45,086 nt of DNA, taken from positions 1-45,086 of the forward strand of contig LCPQ01000011.1 in NCBI GenBank assembly GCA_001003705.1. The letters run 5' to 3'. The stretch is from Parcubacteria group bacterium GW2011_GWA2_48_9 (GTDB taxonomy: Bacteria; Patescibacteriota; Patescibacteriia; UBA10025). The notes beneath the pieces are model-generated. The model was not told the origin of the DNA. It searched no databases and was given only the letters and a program-made list of their open reading frames with translations. Below are positions 10,338 through 19,972 of this stretch, piece after piece; the first letter of the stretch is position 1, and each line of letters opens with the position of its first letter. Both the position numbers and the translations under genes were made by a program.

Positions 10338-11186
10338 ATGACCAAAAATTTCGCCATGACGGGTGTCGCGGGCTATATCGCCCCACGCCACCTGCAGGCA
10401 ATAAAGGATACGGGCAACCAACTTATTGCTGCATTGGATCCCCAAGATTCCGTAGGGATCCTTGACAGCTATTTTGGTGATGTGGCTTTTTTTACAGAAT
10501 TTGAAAGATTCGATAGACATATCGATAAACTGCGTCGCGAGAACGCTGGCAGTGAAATCCACTACCTCACTATATGTTCACCGAATTACCTTCACGATGC
10601 TCATATACGCTTAGCGTTGCGCGTCGGTGCTGACGCGATCTGCGAGAAACCCCTGGTACTGAACCCCTGGAATCTCGATGCCCTCCAGGAACTCGAACGC
10701 GAATTCGGAAAAAGAATCTATACTATTCTTCAACTTCGCGTGCATCCAGCAATGGTTGCACTCAAAGAAAAACTTGATTCAGCTCCAACGGGTAATAAAC
10801 ATGACATCGACCTTACGTATATCACTTCACGCGGTAAGTGGTATCAAATTTCGTGGAAGGGAAAGATTGAACAATCAGGTGGGCTGGCAACAAATATAGG
10901 TATACATTTTTTTGACATACTCATCTGGCTTTTCGGAAACGTTCAACGTCAGGAAGTGCATCTCAGTACTGCTACGAAAACGTCTGGATACATCGAGCTG
11001 GAAAAGGCCCGAGTCCGCTGGTACCTTTCAATTGACTCCGCCGATATTCCTCAAGACGCGCAAAAAACAGGTAAACGAACATATAGGTCTCTCACCATGG
11101 ACGGGCAAGAAATCGAGTTTTCTGACGGCTTCACTGACCTCCATACGCAGGTATACAAACGAATACTTGCAGGCGATGGTTTCTGA
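10338..11186 (+). CDS. wbpB: UDP-N-acetylglucosaminuronate 3-dehydrogenase-like (WbpB, Gfo/Idh/MocA family)
   Basis: NFAMTGVAGYIAPRHLQAIKDTGNQLIAALDPQDSVGI, ICSPNYLHDAHIRLALRVGADAICEKPLVLNPWNLDAL, DLTYITSRGKWYQISWKG. Confidence 0.88.
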   Translation: MTKNFAMTGVAGYIAPRHLQAIKDTGNQLIAALDPQDSVGILDSYFGDVAFFTEFERFDRHIDKLRRENAGSEIHYLTICSPNYLHDAHIRLALRVGADAICEKPLVLNPWNLDALQELEREFGKRIYTILQLRVHPAMVALKEKLDSAPTGNKHDIDLTYITSRGKWYQISWKGKIEQSGGLATNIGIHFFDILIWLFGNVQRQEVHLSTATKTSGYIELEKARVRWYLSIDSADIPQDAQKTGKRTYRSLTMDGQEIEFSDGFTDLHTQVYKRILAGDGF

Positions 11187-11760
11187 CACCAAATATTTCT
11201 GTCACAAATCAAGTTACATCGACGAACCTTGTGAAATTGGCGAAGGTACAAAGATATGGCATTTTAGCCATGTCATGGCGGGCGCCAAAATCGGAAAGAA
11301 CTGTTCGCTTGGCCAGAACGTGAATGTCAGCAGCAAAACAGCTATCGGAAACGACGTAAAAATACAGAACAACGTATCGATATATGACGGTGTTACCCTC
11401 GAGGACTACGTTTTTTGTGGACCCTCGATGGTTTTCACGAACGACATGAATCCTCGGTCCAAATACCCAAAGCACGGGGTCTATCTTCCCACGCTTGTGA
11501 AGGAGGGTGCATCCATCGGGGCAAACGCAACGATCGTTTGCGGTACCATTATTGGAAGGCATGCGTTTATTGGTTCTGGCTCGGTAGTCACAAAAGACAT
11601 CCCTGACTACGCCCTGGTGTATGGTAACCCCGCAAGAGTACATGGGTGGATATGCGAGTGCGGAGAAAAGATTGATTTCGGGTCCGATAATACATGCGTA
11701 TGCAAATCATGTGAAAAAACATACGCTAAAAACGGGGAACAGGTACAGGAGAAAAAGTAA
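11176..11760 (+). CDS. wbpD: UDP-2-acetamido-3-amino-2,3-dideoxy-uronate N-acetyltransferase (WbpD-like, left-handed beta-helix) with C-terminal Cys-rich tail
   Basis: KIGKNCSLGQNVNVSSKTAIGNDVKIQNNVSIYDGVTLEDYVFCGPSMVFTNDMNPRSKYP; start reset from 10912 to ATG 11176, overlapping the wbpB stop. Confidence 0.88.
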   Translation: MVSDTKYFCHKSSYIDEPCEIGEGTKIWHFSHVMAGAKIGKNCSLGQNVNVSSKTAIGNDVKIQNNVSIYDGVTLEDYVFCGPSMVFTNDMNPRSKYPKHGVYLPTLVKEGASIGANATIVCGTIIGRHAFIGSGSVVTKDIPDYALVYGNPARVHGWICECGEKIDFGSDNTCVCKSCEKTYAKNGEQVQEKK

Positions 11761-11797
11761 CATCAGAAAATCTTAAACCCGCTGTCGGCTTCGTTAG

Positions 11798-12562
11798 ATG
11801 AAAAAGAATATTGGACCCATTAGAGACACTGCAGCGATTATTTTAGCAGGTGGCAAGGGCAAGAGAATGGGTATCGCCCTCCCGAAGTCGCTACTTCCTT
11901 TAGGTAAAAAAACAATTATTGAGCATGTCCTGGCAACACTGCATTCGCTTCCTGTGACGAGGATTGTTATTGTTACGCCGGCGGATGATTCTCTTTTTCG
12001 CAAACTGTTAGGAGGGAACCGCTACTCGTTCGTGAAGCAGGCTAGTCCCCTCGGAACAGGCCATGCGGTCGCTACCGCACTTCACAGACAGAAATTCTCT
12101 GAATCCAATGTATTGATCATCATGGCCGACAGTTCTGCACTATTCAAGCCAGGGACGGTTCGGCAATTTATTCGTCAGTGCGCTCCCGAGTCGGCAATTG
12201 GTATCACACTCTTTCCCGCTTTCAGAAATGTTACCAGCGTAGGAAGAGTGTACCTCGATAAACAACACCGTTTACTTGGATACCACTTGAGAGGCGCATC
12301 ATCTCGACGCATAGGCCACCCCTATATACAAGGTGGCTATCTTTTCTTCAGAACACAATGGTTGCAGTCGTGTATACATACCCTGGCACGATCCAAGCAC
12401 GGCGACAGATACAATTTGACCGACCTGCTTTCCTATGCTAAAAAGAACCACTCAAGAATCTCCGCTTATGTCCTCCGGAATCTCAAGGAATGGTCCAGTG
12501 TGAATACCTTTCGCGAATACAGAGAAACACTACAAAAAATAAACACAAGACTGAAACCATAA
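11798..12562 (+). CDS. NTP-transferase family nucleotidyltransferase (GlmU N-domain-like)
   Basis: AAIILAGGKGKRMGIALPKSLLPLGKKTIIEHVL; LGTGHAVATAL. Confidence 0.82.
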   Translation: MKKNIGPIRDTAAIILAGGKGKRMGIALPKSLLPLGKKTIIEHVLATLHSLPVTRIVIVTPADDSLFRKLLGGNRYSFVKQASPLGTGHAVATALHRQKFSESNVLIIMADSSALFKPGTVRQFIRQCAPESAIGITLFPAFRNVTSVGRVYLDKQHRLLGYHLRGASSRRIGHPYIQGGYLFFRTQWLQSCIHTLARSKHGDRYNLTDLLSYAKKNHSRISAYVLRNLKEWSSVNTFREYRETLQKINTRLKP

Positions 12563-12572
12563 GGGGGTTCAT

Positions 12573-13292
12573 GTGGCTATCACCACGATCACCCATGAAA
12601 TTGATCTTTTTGATTCGCTTGTCGCTGTAGGCATTCAGCTCACGGCTGACACCGCATTCACGGGAGCACAGCGTCCTCTCCACAACGGAGACGTCACTGC
12701 CTTTGCAACCTTTCTAGCGCGCGCAAGGCAGCTCTCACCCCACTGGAACGGGTCATTTACTACACACATGCATCTCGCCGTCGCGCTGGTGAAGGCAATG
12801 ACCAGTCGACTAAACCTCCCAGCGGAGGATCAATTTCTCACCTCATTCCAGATACTCGCACATGACGTCGGCCGGCTCCTCACGCATCGAGTCGTTACCA
12901 ATGAAGTTCGCGGGAGAGAACTCCTACGAGCGATGAACTTTGTCTCTCCGTTCGACGACATCCATTTCGGCTGGTCCTACTGGACCGGGGATATATTTTC
13001 TCCGTCCATGAGACATCATCGCGACCGCATCGTGGTGCTCGCTGACCAATTTGGAAAGCCGAGCGAATGTGGACCCCATGTTCGCACCATTGATGAAGCA
13101 TTTTCATCTGTCAGATCACTTACTACGCGGTACGCCGGCAATCATGATCCAGAATTCCTCTCGAATGCCAGTAAGGCACAGGAGCGATGCACCCTCGCTA
13201 TCGAAGCGTCGCTTGAGTGGCTCCACTCGGAAGGAGTAGATTTCGACGATGTACGCAACGCCGCAAGTGGAGCCTGCCAGCACCTTTTCTGA
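12573..13292 (+). CDS. Putative HD-superfamily metal-dependent hydrolase of unknown function
   Basis: H-M-H-LAVALVKAM ... ILAHDVGRLLTHR pattern; GTG start after AAGGGGG. Confidence 0.5.
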   Translation: MAITTITHEIDLFDSLVAVGIQLTADTAFTGAQRPLHNGDVTAFATFLARARQLSPHWNGSFTTHMHLAVALVKAMTSRLNLPAEDQFLTSFQILAHDVGRLLTHRVVTNEVRGRELLRAMNFVSPFDDIHFGWSYWTGDIFSPSMRHHRDRIVVLADQFGKPSECGPHVRTIDEAFSSVRSLTTRYAGNHDPEFLSNASKAQERCTLAIEASLEWLHSEGVDFDDVRNAASGACQHLF

Positions 13293-13330
13293 CTGGGCCA
13301 GTGGAGTCTCGCTGGCCTTCTTCTTTTTGC

Positions 13331-13404
13331 TATAATATCGTCCATACAGCAGACTCCGAAGCTACCTTGTCACCACTTTTCAATATGGCGAAATGTGCTA
13401 CAAT
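13331..13404 (+). promoter_or_regulatory. Two extended -10 promoter elements upstream of wbpE
   Basis: TGcTATAAT at 13328-13336 and TGcTACAAT at 13396-13404. Confidence 0.5.
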
Positions 13405-13419
13405 ACCGCGCATACTACT

Positions 13420-14523
13420 ATGCAACTTGTCGATTTAGGAGTCCAATACAACGCGTTAAAAAAAGAGATAGATACAGCCATCCAACAGGTCATTGACGAG
13501 GGAACGTTTATCTTCGGTGAAAACTTGGAGAAGCTTGAAGAAGAGGTAGCCGACTACTGCGGGGTATCTTACGCAGTTGGCCTCAACTCAGGGACAGACG
13601 CGTTGCTTTTCGCCATACGCAACTATGGCATCGGCCCTGAAGACGAAGTAATCACGACACCCTTCACGTTTATAGCGACAGCTGAGGTGATTGCGCTCGA
13701 ACATGCGAAACCGGTCTTCGTGGACATAGACCCGAAAACCTACAATATTGACGTATCAAAAATCGAAGAAAAGATAACACCGAAGACAAAGGCAATCATA
13801 CCTGTACACCTCTATGGGCAACCAGCTGATATGGATCCAATTCTTGTGATTGCAAAAAAACACAACCTGAAGGTGATCGAGGATGCGGCCCAAGCTATAG
13901 GCGCCCAATACAAAGGCAAGAACGTAACTTCGATTGGCGATATCGGCTGTCTTTCTTTTTTTCCGGCAAAAAACCTCGGGGCGTTCGGTGACGCAGGGAT
14001 GATTTTGACAAATGATGCATCGATCGCGGAAAAGATGAAAATGATGCGAAATCACGGATCGAAGAAAAAGTACTACCATGAATTTCTCGGTGATTCCTCA
14101 AGACTCGACAATCTCCAGGCCGCAATATTACGCGTCAAGCTGCGTCATATCGATGAGTGGAATGAGAAACGTATTCAAAACGCCAAGCGGTATTCGGACC
14201 TTCTCGGTAACTCTGCCTTTACGACTCCTTTCGTTCTCCCCGACACGAAAGCAGTCTACCAACAATATACGATCCGGACACAGCATCGTGACCTTGTTCA
14301 ACACAAATTGAAGGATCTAGGCATCCCGACAGCCGTGCATTATCCCCTCCCTCTTCACCTACAGCCAGTGTTCCAAAACATGGACTACGGATACCGTGAA
14401 GGCGACTTTCCCGAATCGGAAAAAGCAAGTAAGGAGGTACTTTCACTTCCCATGTATCCCGAGCTGTCGAATAAGGATATCGAAACTGTCGCCAATGCTA
14501 TAAAAGATATTATTCCTAAGTGA
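13420..14523 (+). CDS. wbpE: DegT/DnrJ/EryC1/StrS (WbpE-like) PLP aminotransferase
   Basis: [70 protein letters not shown]; start moved from 13393 because that ATG lies upstream of the -10. Confidence 0.9.
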   Translation: MQLVDLGVQYNALKKEIDTAIQQVIDEGTFIFGENLEKLEEEVADYCGVSYAVGLNSGTDALLFAIRNYGIGPEDEVITTPFTFIATAEVIALEHAKPVFVDIDPKTYNIDVSKIEEKITPKTKAIIPVHLYGQPADMDPILVIAKKHNLKVIEDAAQAIGAQYKGKNVTSIGDIGCLSFFPAKNLGAFGDAGMILTNDASIAEKMKMMRNHGSKKKYYHEFLGDSSRLDNLQAAILRVKLRHIDEWNEKRIQNAKRYSDLLGNSAFTTPFVLPDTKAVYQQYTIRTQHRDLVQHKLKDLGIPTAVHYPLPLHLQPVFQNMDYGYREGDFPESEKASKEVLSLPMYPELSNKDIETVANAIKDIIPK

Positions 14524-14539
14524 ATGCGCCACGCATAAC

Positions 14540-15088
14540 ATGTTAGGGCGCCTAATTAATTCAATAATAAAAAAAGTTCCAATTTTCGTAGTCCGAAAGT
14601 TGATTTCATGTATTCGTAATTCCGAGTCTGCATACGGATACCAAATGAGGTCGATATGTTATACGCGCTTATGTAAATCATTTGGGGAAAAGGTAAAGAT
14701 TGCACCATACGTCTTTCTGCAAAATCCAGAACATATTTCAATTGGCAATAATGTTAGCATTCAACATTTTTGTCTTATTTCCGGATATGGTGGTGTCGAA
14801 ATAGGAAGCGATGTATCAATCGCCGCGTATACTTCAATTTTTAGCACATCCCACCCTGTTAATAACCCTCATCAAAAAATCCGTGATGCCCAACTACTAT
14901 CAAAGTCGGTTAAAATCGGTGAGAATGTTTGGATCGGTGCTGGCGTAACAATATTATATGGAACAACCATTACTGATGGCGTAGTTGTTGGTGCACAATC
15001 ATTGGTGACAAAAGATCTCGTTCAGAAAGATTCAGTTTACATAGGTTCTCCGGCTAGATTCTTAAAGTTACGGTTTAACGAACAATAA
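14540..15088 (+). CDS. Hexapeptide-repeat acyltransferase (maltose O-acetyltransferase/WbbJ-like)
   Basis: VSIAAYTSIFSTSHPVNNPHQKI, SVKIGENVWIGAGVTILYGTTITDGVVVGAQSLVTKDL. Confidence 0.85.
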   Translation: MLGRLINSIIKKVPIFVVRKLISCIRNSESAYGYQMRSICYTRLCKSFGEKVKIAPYVFLQNPEHISIGNNVSIQHFCLISGYGGVEIGSDVSIAAYTSIFSTSHPVNNPHQKIRDAQLLSKSVKIGENVWIGAGVTILYGTTITDGVVVGAQSLVTKDLVQKDSVYIGSPARFLKLRFNEQ

Positions 15089-16558
15089 GTGGAACATAAG
15101 ACTGCCAATTTTGGCAAAGATTTTATCGTATACGCCGTAGGTGCTGCGTCACAAATGGTGCTCAGTTTTATTTTGCTGCCGATATTAACCAAATTATTCA
15201 ATCCGACGGAATATGGCCTTATTGACATCAGCACTACCATTATTCAAATCGTCAGTATTGTCTTTGGCTTCGGAATGACCACAGCTGTATCCTTTTATTA
15301 TTACTTTCACAATGACGAACATGAAAAGAAACAAACCGTAACCACGGGTTTGTTGTTTTTGTTAGTTATTAATATACTTACTGTATTCTTACTTAGTATC
15401 AATGCCACCTCACTTGGTGCTGCGATCTATAAATCACCCGCTTATACTAACATATTTAAAATTACTATTTTTGTTGCAGGTCTTAGTGTTTTACAAAACT
15501 TTCTTTTTCATTTACTACGTATTAGTCGTAGAGCATCATTATATGTAGTCGCTTCGCTACTGAAAGGAGGATTGCAAGTCGGAATTATAATTCTGTTTGT
15601 TATATCTTTCGGACTTGGTCTGCGAGGATACTTTTATGGTTACCTTTCAACAGTATTTTTAAGTTTACTTATTATATTTTCTATTACCAAAAAATACTTA
15701 ACGTTTTCATTCTCAAAAAAAAGACTAATTGAACTTTTGAAATACGGCGTACCACTCATCCCTGCCGGTATTTCACTATGGGCATTACAACTTGTTGATC
15801 GTTTTTTTCTCATACACTACGCAACTTTGGCGGATGTTGGGTTATATGGCGTAGGTGTAAGATCAACCATTCTCTTAGTCCTACTTATTTCCAGCTTACA
15901 GCTCGCCTGGGGCCCCTTTGCATTCTCAATCATGAAACAAGACGACGCAAAAAAAGTTTATACGGAGATTTTTTCACTATTTGTTATAATAGCAACATGG
16001 TTGATAATCCTTACGACGTACTTTGCTAAGGAGGCGATTACATTAGTGACAACCCCAGAATACACTCAAGCATATGTTGTGACACCCTTTTTGTCATTCG
16101 GCACATTTTTTCTCGGCGCATATACGTTACTCTCAATTGGGATAAACTTAGTAAACAAAATGCACATAATTACGACGACTACTATTATTGCAGCTATTCT
16201 TAACATTATTCTCAACTTCATACTGATACCACGGTATGGGATACTCGGTGCCGCCATTAGTACCGCGTCTTCATACCTCGTGTCTACAATGCTGGTCTAC
16301 TTTTTTTCTCAGAAATATTACCCCATCGACTATAAGATGAAAAAAAATATGACCATCGTGTTAATTAGTGTGGGGTACCTTATCGGGTACTTCACTATTA
16401 CTGTCGAAGGTACTATTATTAACCTTATAATACGGGCATTGATTTGCCTTTCCTTCCCGGTCGTGCTCTATACTCTTAAGCTACTAACACCCAATCAGGT
16501 TAAAAGTATTATCAACACAATCAAGTCCTTGACAGTAAAAACTAACCCAAGTAATTAA
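15089..16558 (+). CDS. Polysaccharide biosynthesis/flippase (Wzx-like, MOP superfamily)
   Basis: 489 aa polytopic; KDFIVYAVGAASQMVLSFILLPILTKLFNPTEYGLIDI; GTG start. Confidence 0.87.
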   Translation: MEHKTANFGKDFIVYAVGAASQMVLSFILLPILTKLFNPTEYGLIDISTTIIQIVSIVFGFGMTTAVSFYYYFHNDEHEKKQTVTTGLLFLLVINILTVFLLSINATSLGAAIYKSPAYTNIFKITIFVAGLSVLQNFLFHLLRISRRASLYVVASLLKGGLQVGIIILFVISFGLGLRGYFYGYLSTVFLSLLIIFSITKKYLTFSFSKKRLIELLKYGVPLIPAGISLWALQLVDRFFLIHYATLADVGLYGVGVRSTILLVLLISSLQLAWGPFAFSIMKQDDAKKVYTEIFSLFVIIATWLIILTTYFAKEAITLVTTPEYTQAYVVTPFLSFGTFFLGAYTLLSIGINLVNKMHIITTTTIIAAILNIILNFILIPRYGILGAAISTASSYLVSTMLVYFFSQKYYPIDYKMKKNMTIVLISVGYLIGYFTITVEGTIINLIIRALICLSFPVVLYTLKLLTPNQVKSIINTIKSLTVKTNPSN

Positions 16559-16564
16559 CCACAT

Positions 16565-17557
16565 ATGTACACAAAAAAATCAATTATACGTGAGTTTAAA
16601 AAAAAATATAAAACAGCATTGGTAACGGGAGGCGCAGGATTTATCGGCAGCCACATATGTGAGGAACTCGTCAATAATGGCATTACTACTATTTCCCTGG
16701 ATAATTATATTGCGGGAAAGCGAAATAATATTGAACACTTATATCGAAGTCCACACTTCAAAGAGGTAATTTGTGATATCCGAGATAAGGAGGAACTTAT
16801 AAAAAAATTAAATGGAGTTGACATTATATTCCATCAGGCAGCATCAAAGAAAACTGTTAGCATGGCTAATCCTCAAAAAGATTTGGATATTAACGCAGAG
16901 GGAACTCTCAACCTACTTGAATTAGCAAACCAATTTAAAGTCAAAAAATTTGTCCATGCTTCTACCGGTTCGGTATACGGAGAGCCAGTATTTTCCCCGC
17001 AAGATGAGAGTCATCCGCTTAATCCAGTGTCATTCTATGGCGTTTCAAAGCTAGCTGGTGAAAAGTATGTGTCCTTTTTTAATAAGGTTCATCATGTAAA
17101 CACAACCATTCTAAGGTATTACCATGTTTACGGACCTCGCCAGGAGTATAATAACTTTGGCGGCGTTGTAGCAATTTTTATCAGAAATCTTCTTAATGGT
17201 GAACGCCCAATAATATATGGCACAGGGGAACAACAGCGGTCGTTTACCTATGTCAAGGATGTTGTGCTTGCTAATCTACTTGTTGCCGTAAACCCAAAAG
17301 CACGAGGTGAAACATACAACTGTGCATCTGGTATTAAGATTAGCATTCAACAACTAAATGATTTAGTGATAGACGCCTTTGGAAAAAAAGGTAAGGTTAA
17401 GCCAATATATAAGGATTGGGTTTATGGCGATATAAAGAAATTTGACATCAATAATAGCAAAATTGTAAGTATCGGCGCAACTTTTACAACTGATTTCAAA
17501 AAACAATTGTTAAAAACAATTAAAATTATGATAAAGTACATCAAAAATGGAGAATGA
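16565..17557 (+). CDS. NAD-dependent sugar-nucleotide 4-epimerase (extended SDR, WbpP/GalE-like)
   Basis: ALVTGGAGFIGSHICEELVNNGI, HASTGSVYGEP, YGVSKLAGEKY. Confidence 0.88.
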   Translation: MYTKKSIIREFKKKYKTALVTGGAGFIGSHICEELVNNGITTISLDNYIAGKRNNIEHLYRSPHFKEVICDIRDKEELIKKLNGVDIIFHQAASKKTVSMANPQKDLDINAEGTLNLLELANQFKVKKFVHASTGSVYGEPVFSPQDESHPLNPVSFYGVSKLAGEKYVSFFNKVHHVNTTILRYYHVYGPRQEYNNFGGVVAIFIRNLLNGERPIIYGTGEQQRSFTYVKDVVLANLLVAVNPKARGETYNCASGIKISIQQLNDLVIDAFGKKGKVKPIYKDWVYGDIKKFDINNSKIVSIGATFTTDFKKQLLKTIKIMIKYIKNGE

Positions 17558-18623
17558 TCCGGCCGAAATTCTTAAAAAGAAGCGTATCTTTGTAAGTACT
17601 AAATCGGCGGGGGCACCTGGGATATATGCCTTTACTCGGGTTCTTCGCAGACAAGGAATACAAATTGACTTCTGGAATCTATCAGCAAACAAATATAACT
17701 TTAATTTTGACTTAACCCTTCCAAGAACTAAATTAAAAATTGTTAACCTGATAATACGGTTGATGTATTTTTTTTATTGCATACTTCATTACGACATTTT
17801 TCATTTTTACTCCATGTCATGTTTTTTCAATAGTAAATTCGAATTACTGCTTCTTAATAAATGTAACAAATATGTAATTAATACCTTTGCCGGCTCGGAA
17901 GCATTTGATATTCAGCGTTCCGTACTTGAGGATAAACAGCTGAGTGCTTACTACGAGTATGCACGAAGTAAACCGCAGTCCTACTTTGTGAACCACAAAA
18001 AAAATGTTGAGTTCACTATTAAGCATTCAAAAGAAATTGCTATTAACGGCCCCTGGCTCATTGACTCAATCAGTAGATTTGATGCGATCATCCCCTATTC
18101 ACGACCTATTCCTGAATCTAAAACGGTCGCAAGTAACAAAAGTAGGGAAAATTTCATAATTTTGCACGCTCCAACGAATCAAGGGATCAAGGGTACAAAA
18201 TACATTGTAAATACTATAAAACATCTTAAAGCACAGGGCCTCAAAATAGAATTACTTCTTCCTGATCAGATATCTCATGAAGCGCTGCTTGCGCTTATTC
18301 AAGAAGCTGACATTGTAATTGATCAAATACTTATGGGCTGGTACGGTGGATTTGCCGTAGAGGTAATGGCGCGGGGTAAGCCCGTGATAGCCTATCTTAA
18401 AACGTCCTATCGTCAAGCTGTTGATTTTGGTAACACAATCCCAATCATTAACGCAAGTGTTAGAACGCTTGGAGACGTATTGACGCACTTTTACTATCAT
18501 CAAGATGAATTACATGAATTATCAGAACCTGGCCGTGAATTCGTAAAAAAGATTCACGCACCTGAAGTTATTGCAGCACAGTACGCCAAGTTGTATGAGA
18601 AAGCATTAATATATGGAAAATAA
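17547..18623 (+). CDS. Glycosyltransferase, GT-B fold-like
   Basis: FIILHAPTNQGIKGTKYIVNTIKHL, ADIVIDQILMGWYGGFAVEVMARGKPVIAYL. Confidence 0.7.
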   Translation: MENDPAEILKKKRIFVSTKSAGAPGIYAFTRVLRRQGIQIDFWNLSANKYNFNFDLTLPRTKLKIVNLIIRLMYFFYCILHYDIFHFYSMSCFFNSKFELLLLNKCNKYVINTFAGSEAFDIQRSVLEDKQLSAYYEYARSKPQSYFVNHKKNVEFTIKHSKEIAINGPWLIDSISRFDAIIPYSRPIPESKTVASNKSRENFIILHAPTNQGIKGTKYIVNTIKHLKAQGLKIELLLPDQISHEALLALIQEADIVIDQILMGWYGGFAVEVMARGKPVIAYLKTSYRQAVDFGNTIPIINASVRTLGDVLTHFYYHQDELHELSEPGREFVKKIHAPEVIAAQYAKLYEKALIYGK

Positions 18624-18756
18624 ATATATATTAAACCTCATGACTGTAATTGCAAAGATATCACACTGGGAATATGTCGCGTGCTGTTTAGAAACAAAAT
18701 ATGAGAAATTACTAAATTTCCGTAAAGAAGCCCACCTAACGCACAATTACAAATGA
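18613..18756 (+). CDS. Possible 47-aa small ORF or gene remnant
   Basis: MENKYILNLMTVIAKISHWEYVACCLETKYEKLLNFRKEAHLTHNYK; ATG overlaps the end of the preceding CDS; below the ORF-track cutoff. Confidence 0.25.
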   Translation: MENKYILNLMTVIAKISHWEYVACCLETKYEKLLNFRKEAHLTHNYK

Positions 18757-18784
18757 ATTCTTTAGAGACTCGTCAATCTAAATT

Positions 18785-19972
18785 ATGAAGTTCTCGCCTA
18801 GTAGGCAAAAAAAAAGAGTATGCATGGCAGTTATGAACGACCTATCCTTCGATCCAAGGGTAACGAAGGAGGCAGTAACGTTACTCTCGGCGGGGTATGA
18901 TCTTACGATAGTAGCACTTGAGGGGGGAAATCTCACTCCTGAACAGTTAATAATGGCGACTATAATACGAGTAAAACAGGAGAAAACTAAAATACATACA
19001 CTCCTTTTCAGTAAAAAGTTACTACACATTGGCAATCAAACTCAACAAGCCATGTATACTGAATTGGTCAAGGTTCACGCAGATATATATCACGCACACG
19101 ACTTAAACACACTTCTCCCAATCATTCGGGCGGCTCGACTGAACAACTCGAAAGTAGTTTATGATAGTCACGAATTATTTACTGAGACTATCAACAGTAC
19201 TAACAATGGCCTTCTTGGCTCGGGATACTCGTTGTTACTTAAATGGTACTTTAGAACAATAGAAAAAAAATTCATTGGTGACACTGACGTAGTCATTACA
19301 GTGAACGATGCAATCGCCGATGAACTACAAAAAAGATACAGTATTACCAGACCATCCGTTATTATGAATTGTCCCGAACTTCATGACATCAAAAAAAAGG
19401 ACCTTAAGGTAAAGTTTGGTCTCCCTAATAATGCAAAGATTATTATATACCAGGGGGGAGTCGATAAATTTCGTAAACTGGACAGTCTGATTCGGGCATT
19501 GTTGTTGCTGCCAGAGGAATACTTTCTTGTCATGTTTTGTATCGGAGACCTTTCCTCACTCAACAAGATTGTCTCAATCTTACCAACGAGGAAAAGAGTT
19601 ATACTTACGGGCCCAATCGAACCACAGGATCTTGCTGGCTACACCCAGTCTGCTCATATAGGGGTTATTCCATTCTCAGGGTTAAACTTAAATAAAAAAC
19701 TTGCCCTGCCGAATAAACTCTTTGAATATATGATGGCCGGAATCCCTGTTGCTGCTTCCGACCTCCCTGTTATGCGTAGCGTAATACGTCAAAGCAACGT
19801 AGGTGACGTCTTCCCAGATCTTTCTGCCCATACTATAGCGAAGGTCATCCGCATGATTTGCGAGTCTCCGCGCTATCAGGAGATGAAAGAAAACTGTATT
19901 ACTGCCTCACGTTCTTTGTATAACTGGCAGAAAGAATCACTAAAGTTGCTCGCACTATACGAAAATCTATGA
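18785..19972 (+). CDS. Glycosyltransferase family 4-like
   Basis: DIYHAHDLNTLLPIIRAARLNNSKVVYDSHELF, IGVIPFSGLNLNKKLALPNKLFEYMMAGIPVAASDLP. Confidence 0.85.
   Translation: MKFSPSRQKKRVCMAVMNDLSFDPRVTKEAVTLLSAGYDLTIVALEGGNLTPEQLIMATIIRVKQEKTKIHTLLFSKKLLHIGNQTQQAMYTELVKVHADIYHAHDLNTLLPIIRAARLNNSKVVYDSHELFTETINSTNNGLLGSGYSLLLKWYFRTIEKKFIGDTDVVITVNDAIADELQKRYSITRPSVIMNCPELHDIKKKDLKVKFGLPNNAKIIIYQGGVDKFRKLDSLIRALLLLPEEYFLVMFCIGDLSSLNKIVSILPTRKRVILTGPIEPQDLAGYTQSAHIGVIPFSGLNLNKKLALPNKLFEYMMAGIPVAASDLPVMRSVIRQSNVGDVFPDLSAHTIAKVIRMICESPRYQEMKENCITASRSLYNWQKESLKLLALYENL

Noticed and set aside
10912-11175. N-terminal extension of the WbpD ORF in the track
   Set aside because: This part lies inside wbpB in another frame and has no acetyltransferase similarity; ATG 11176 gives the expected WbpD N-terminus.
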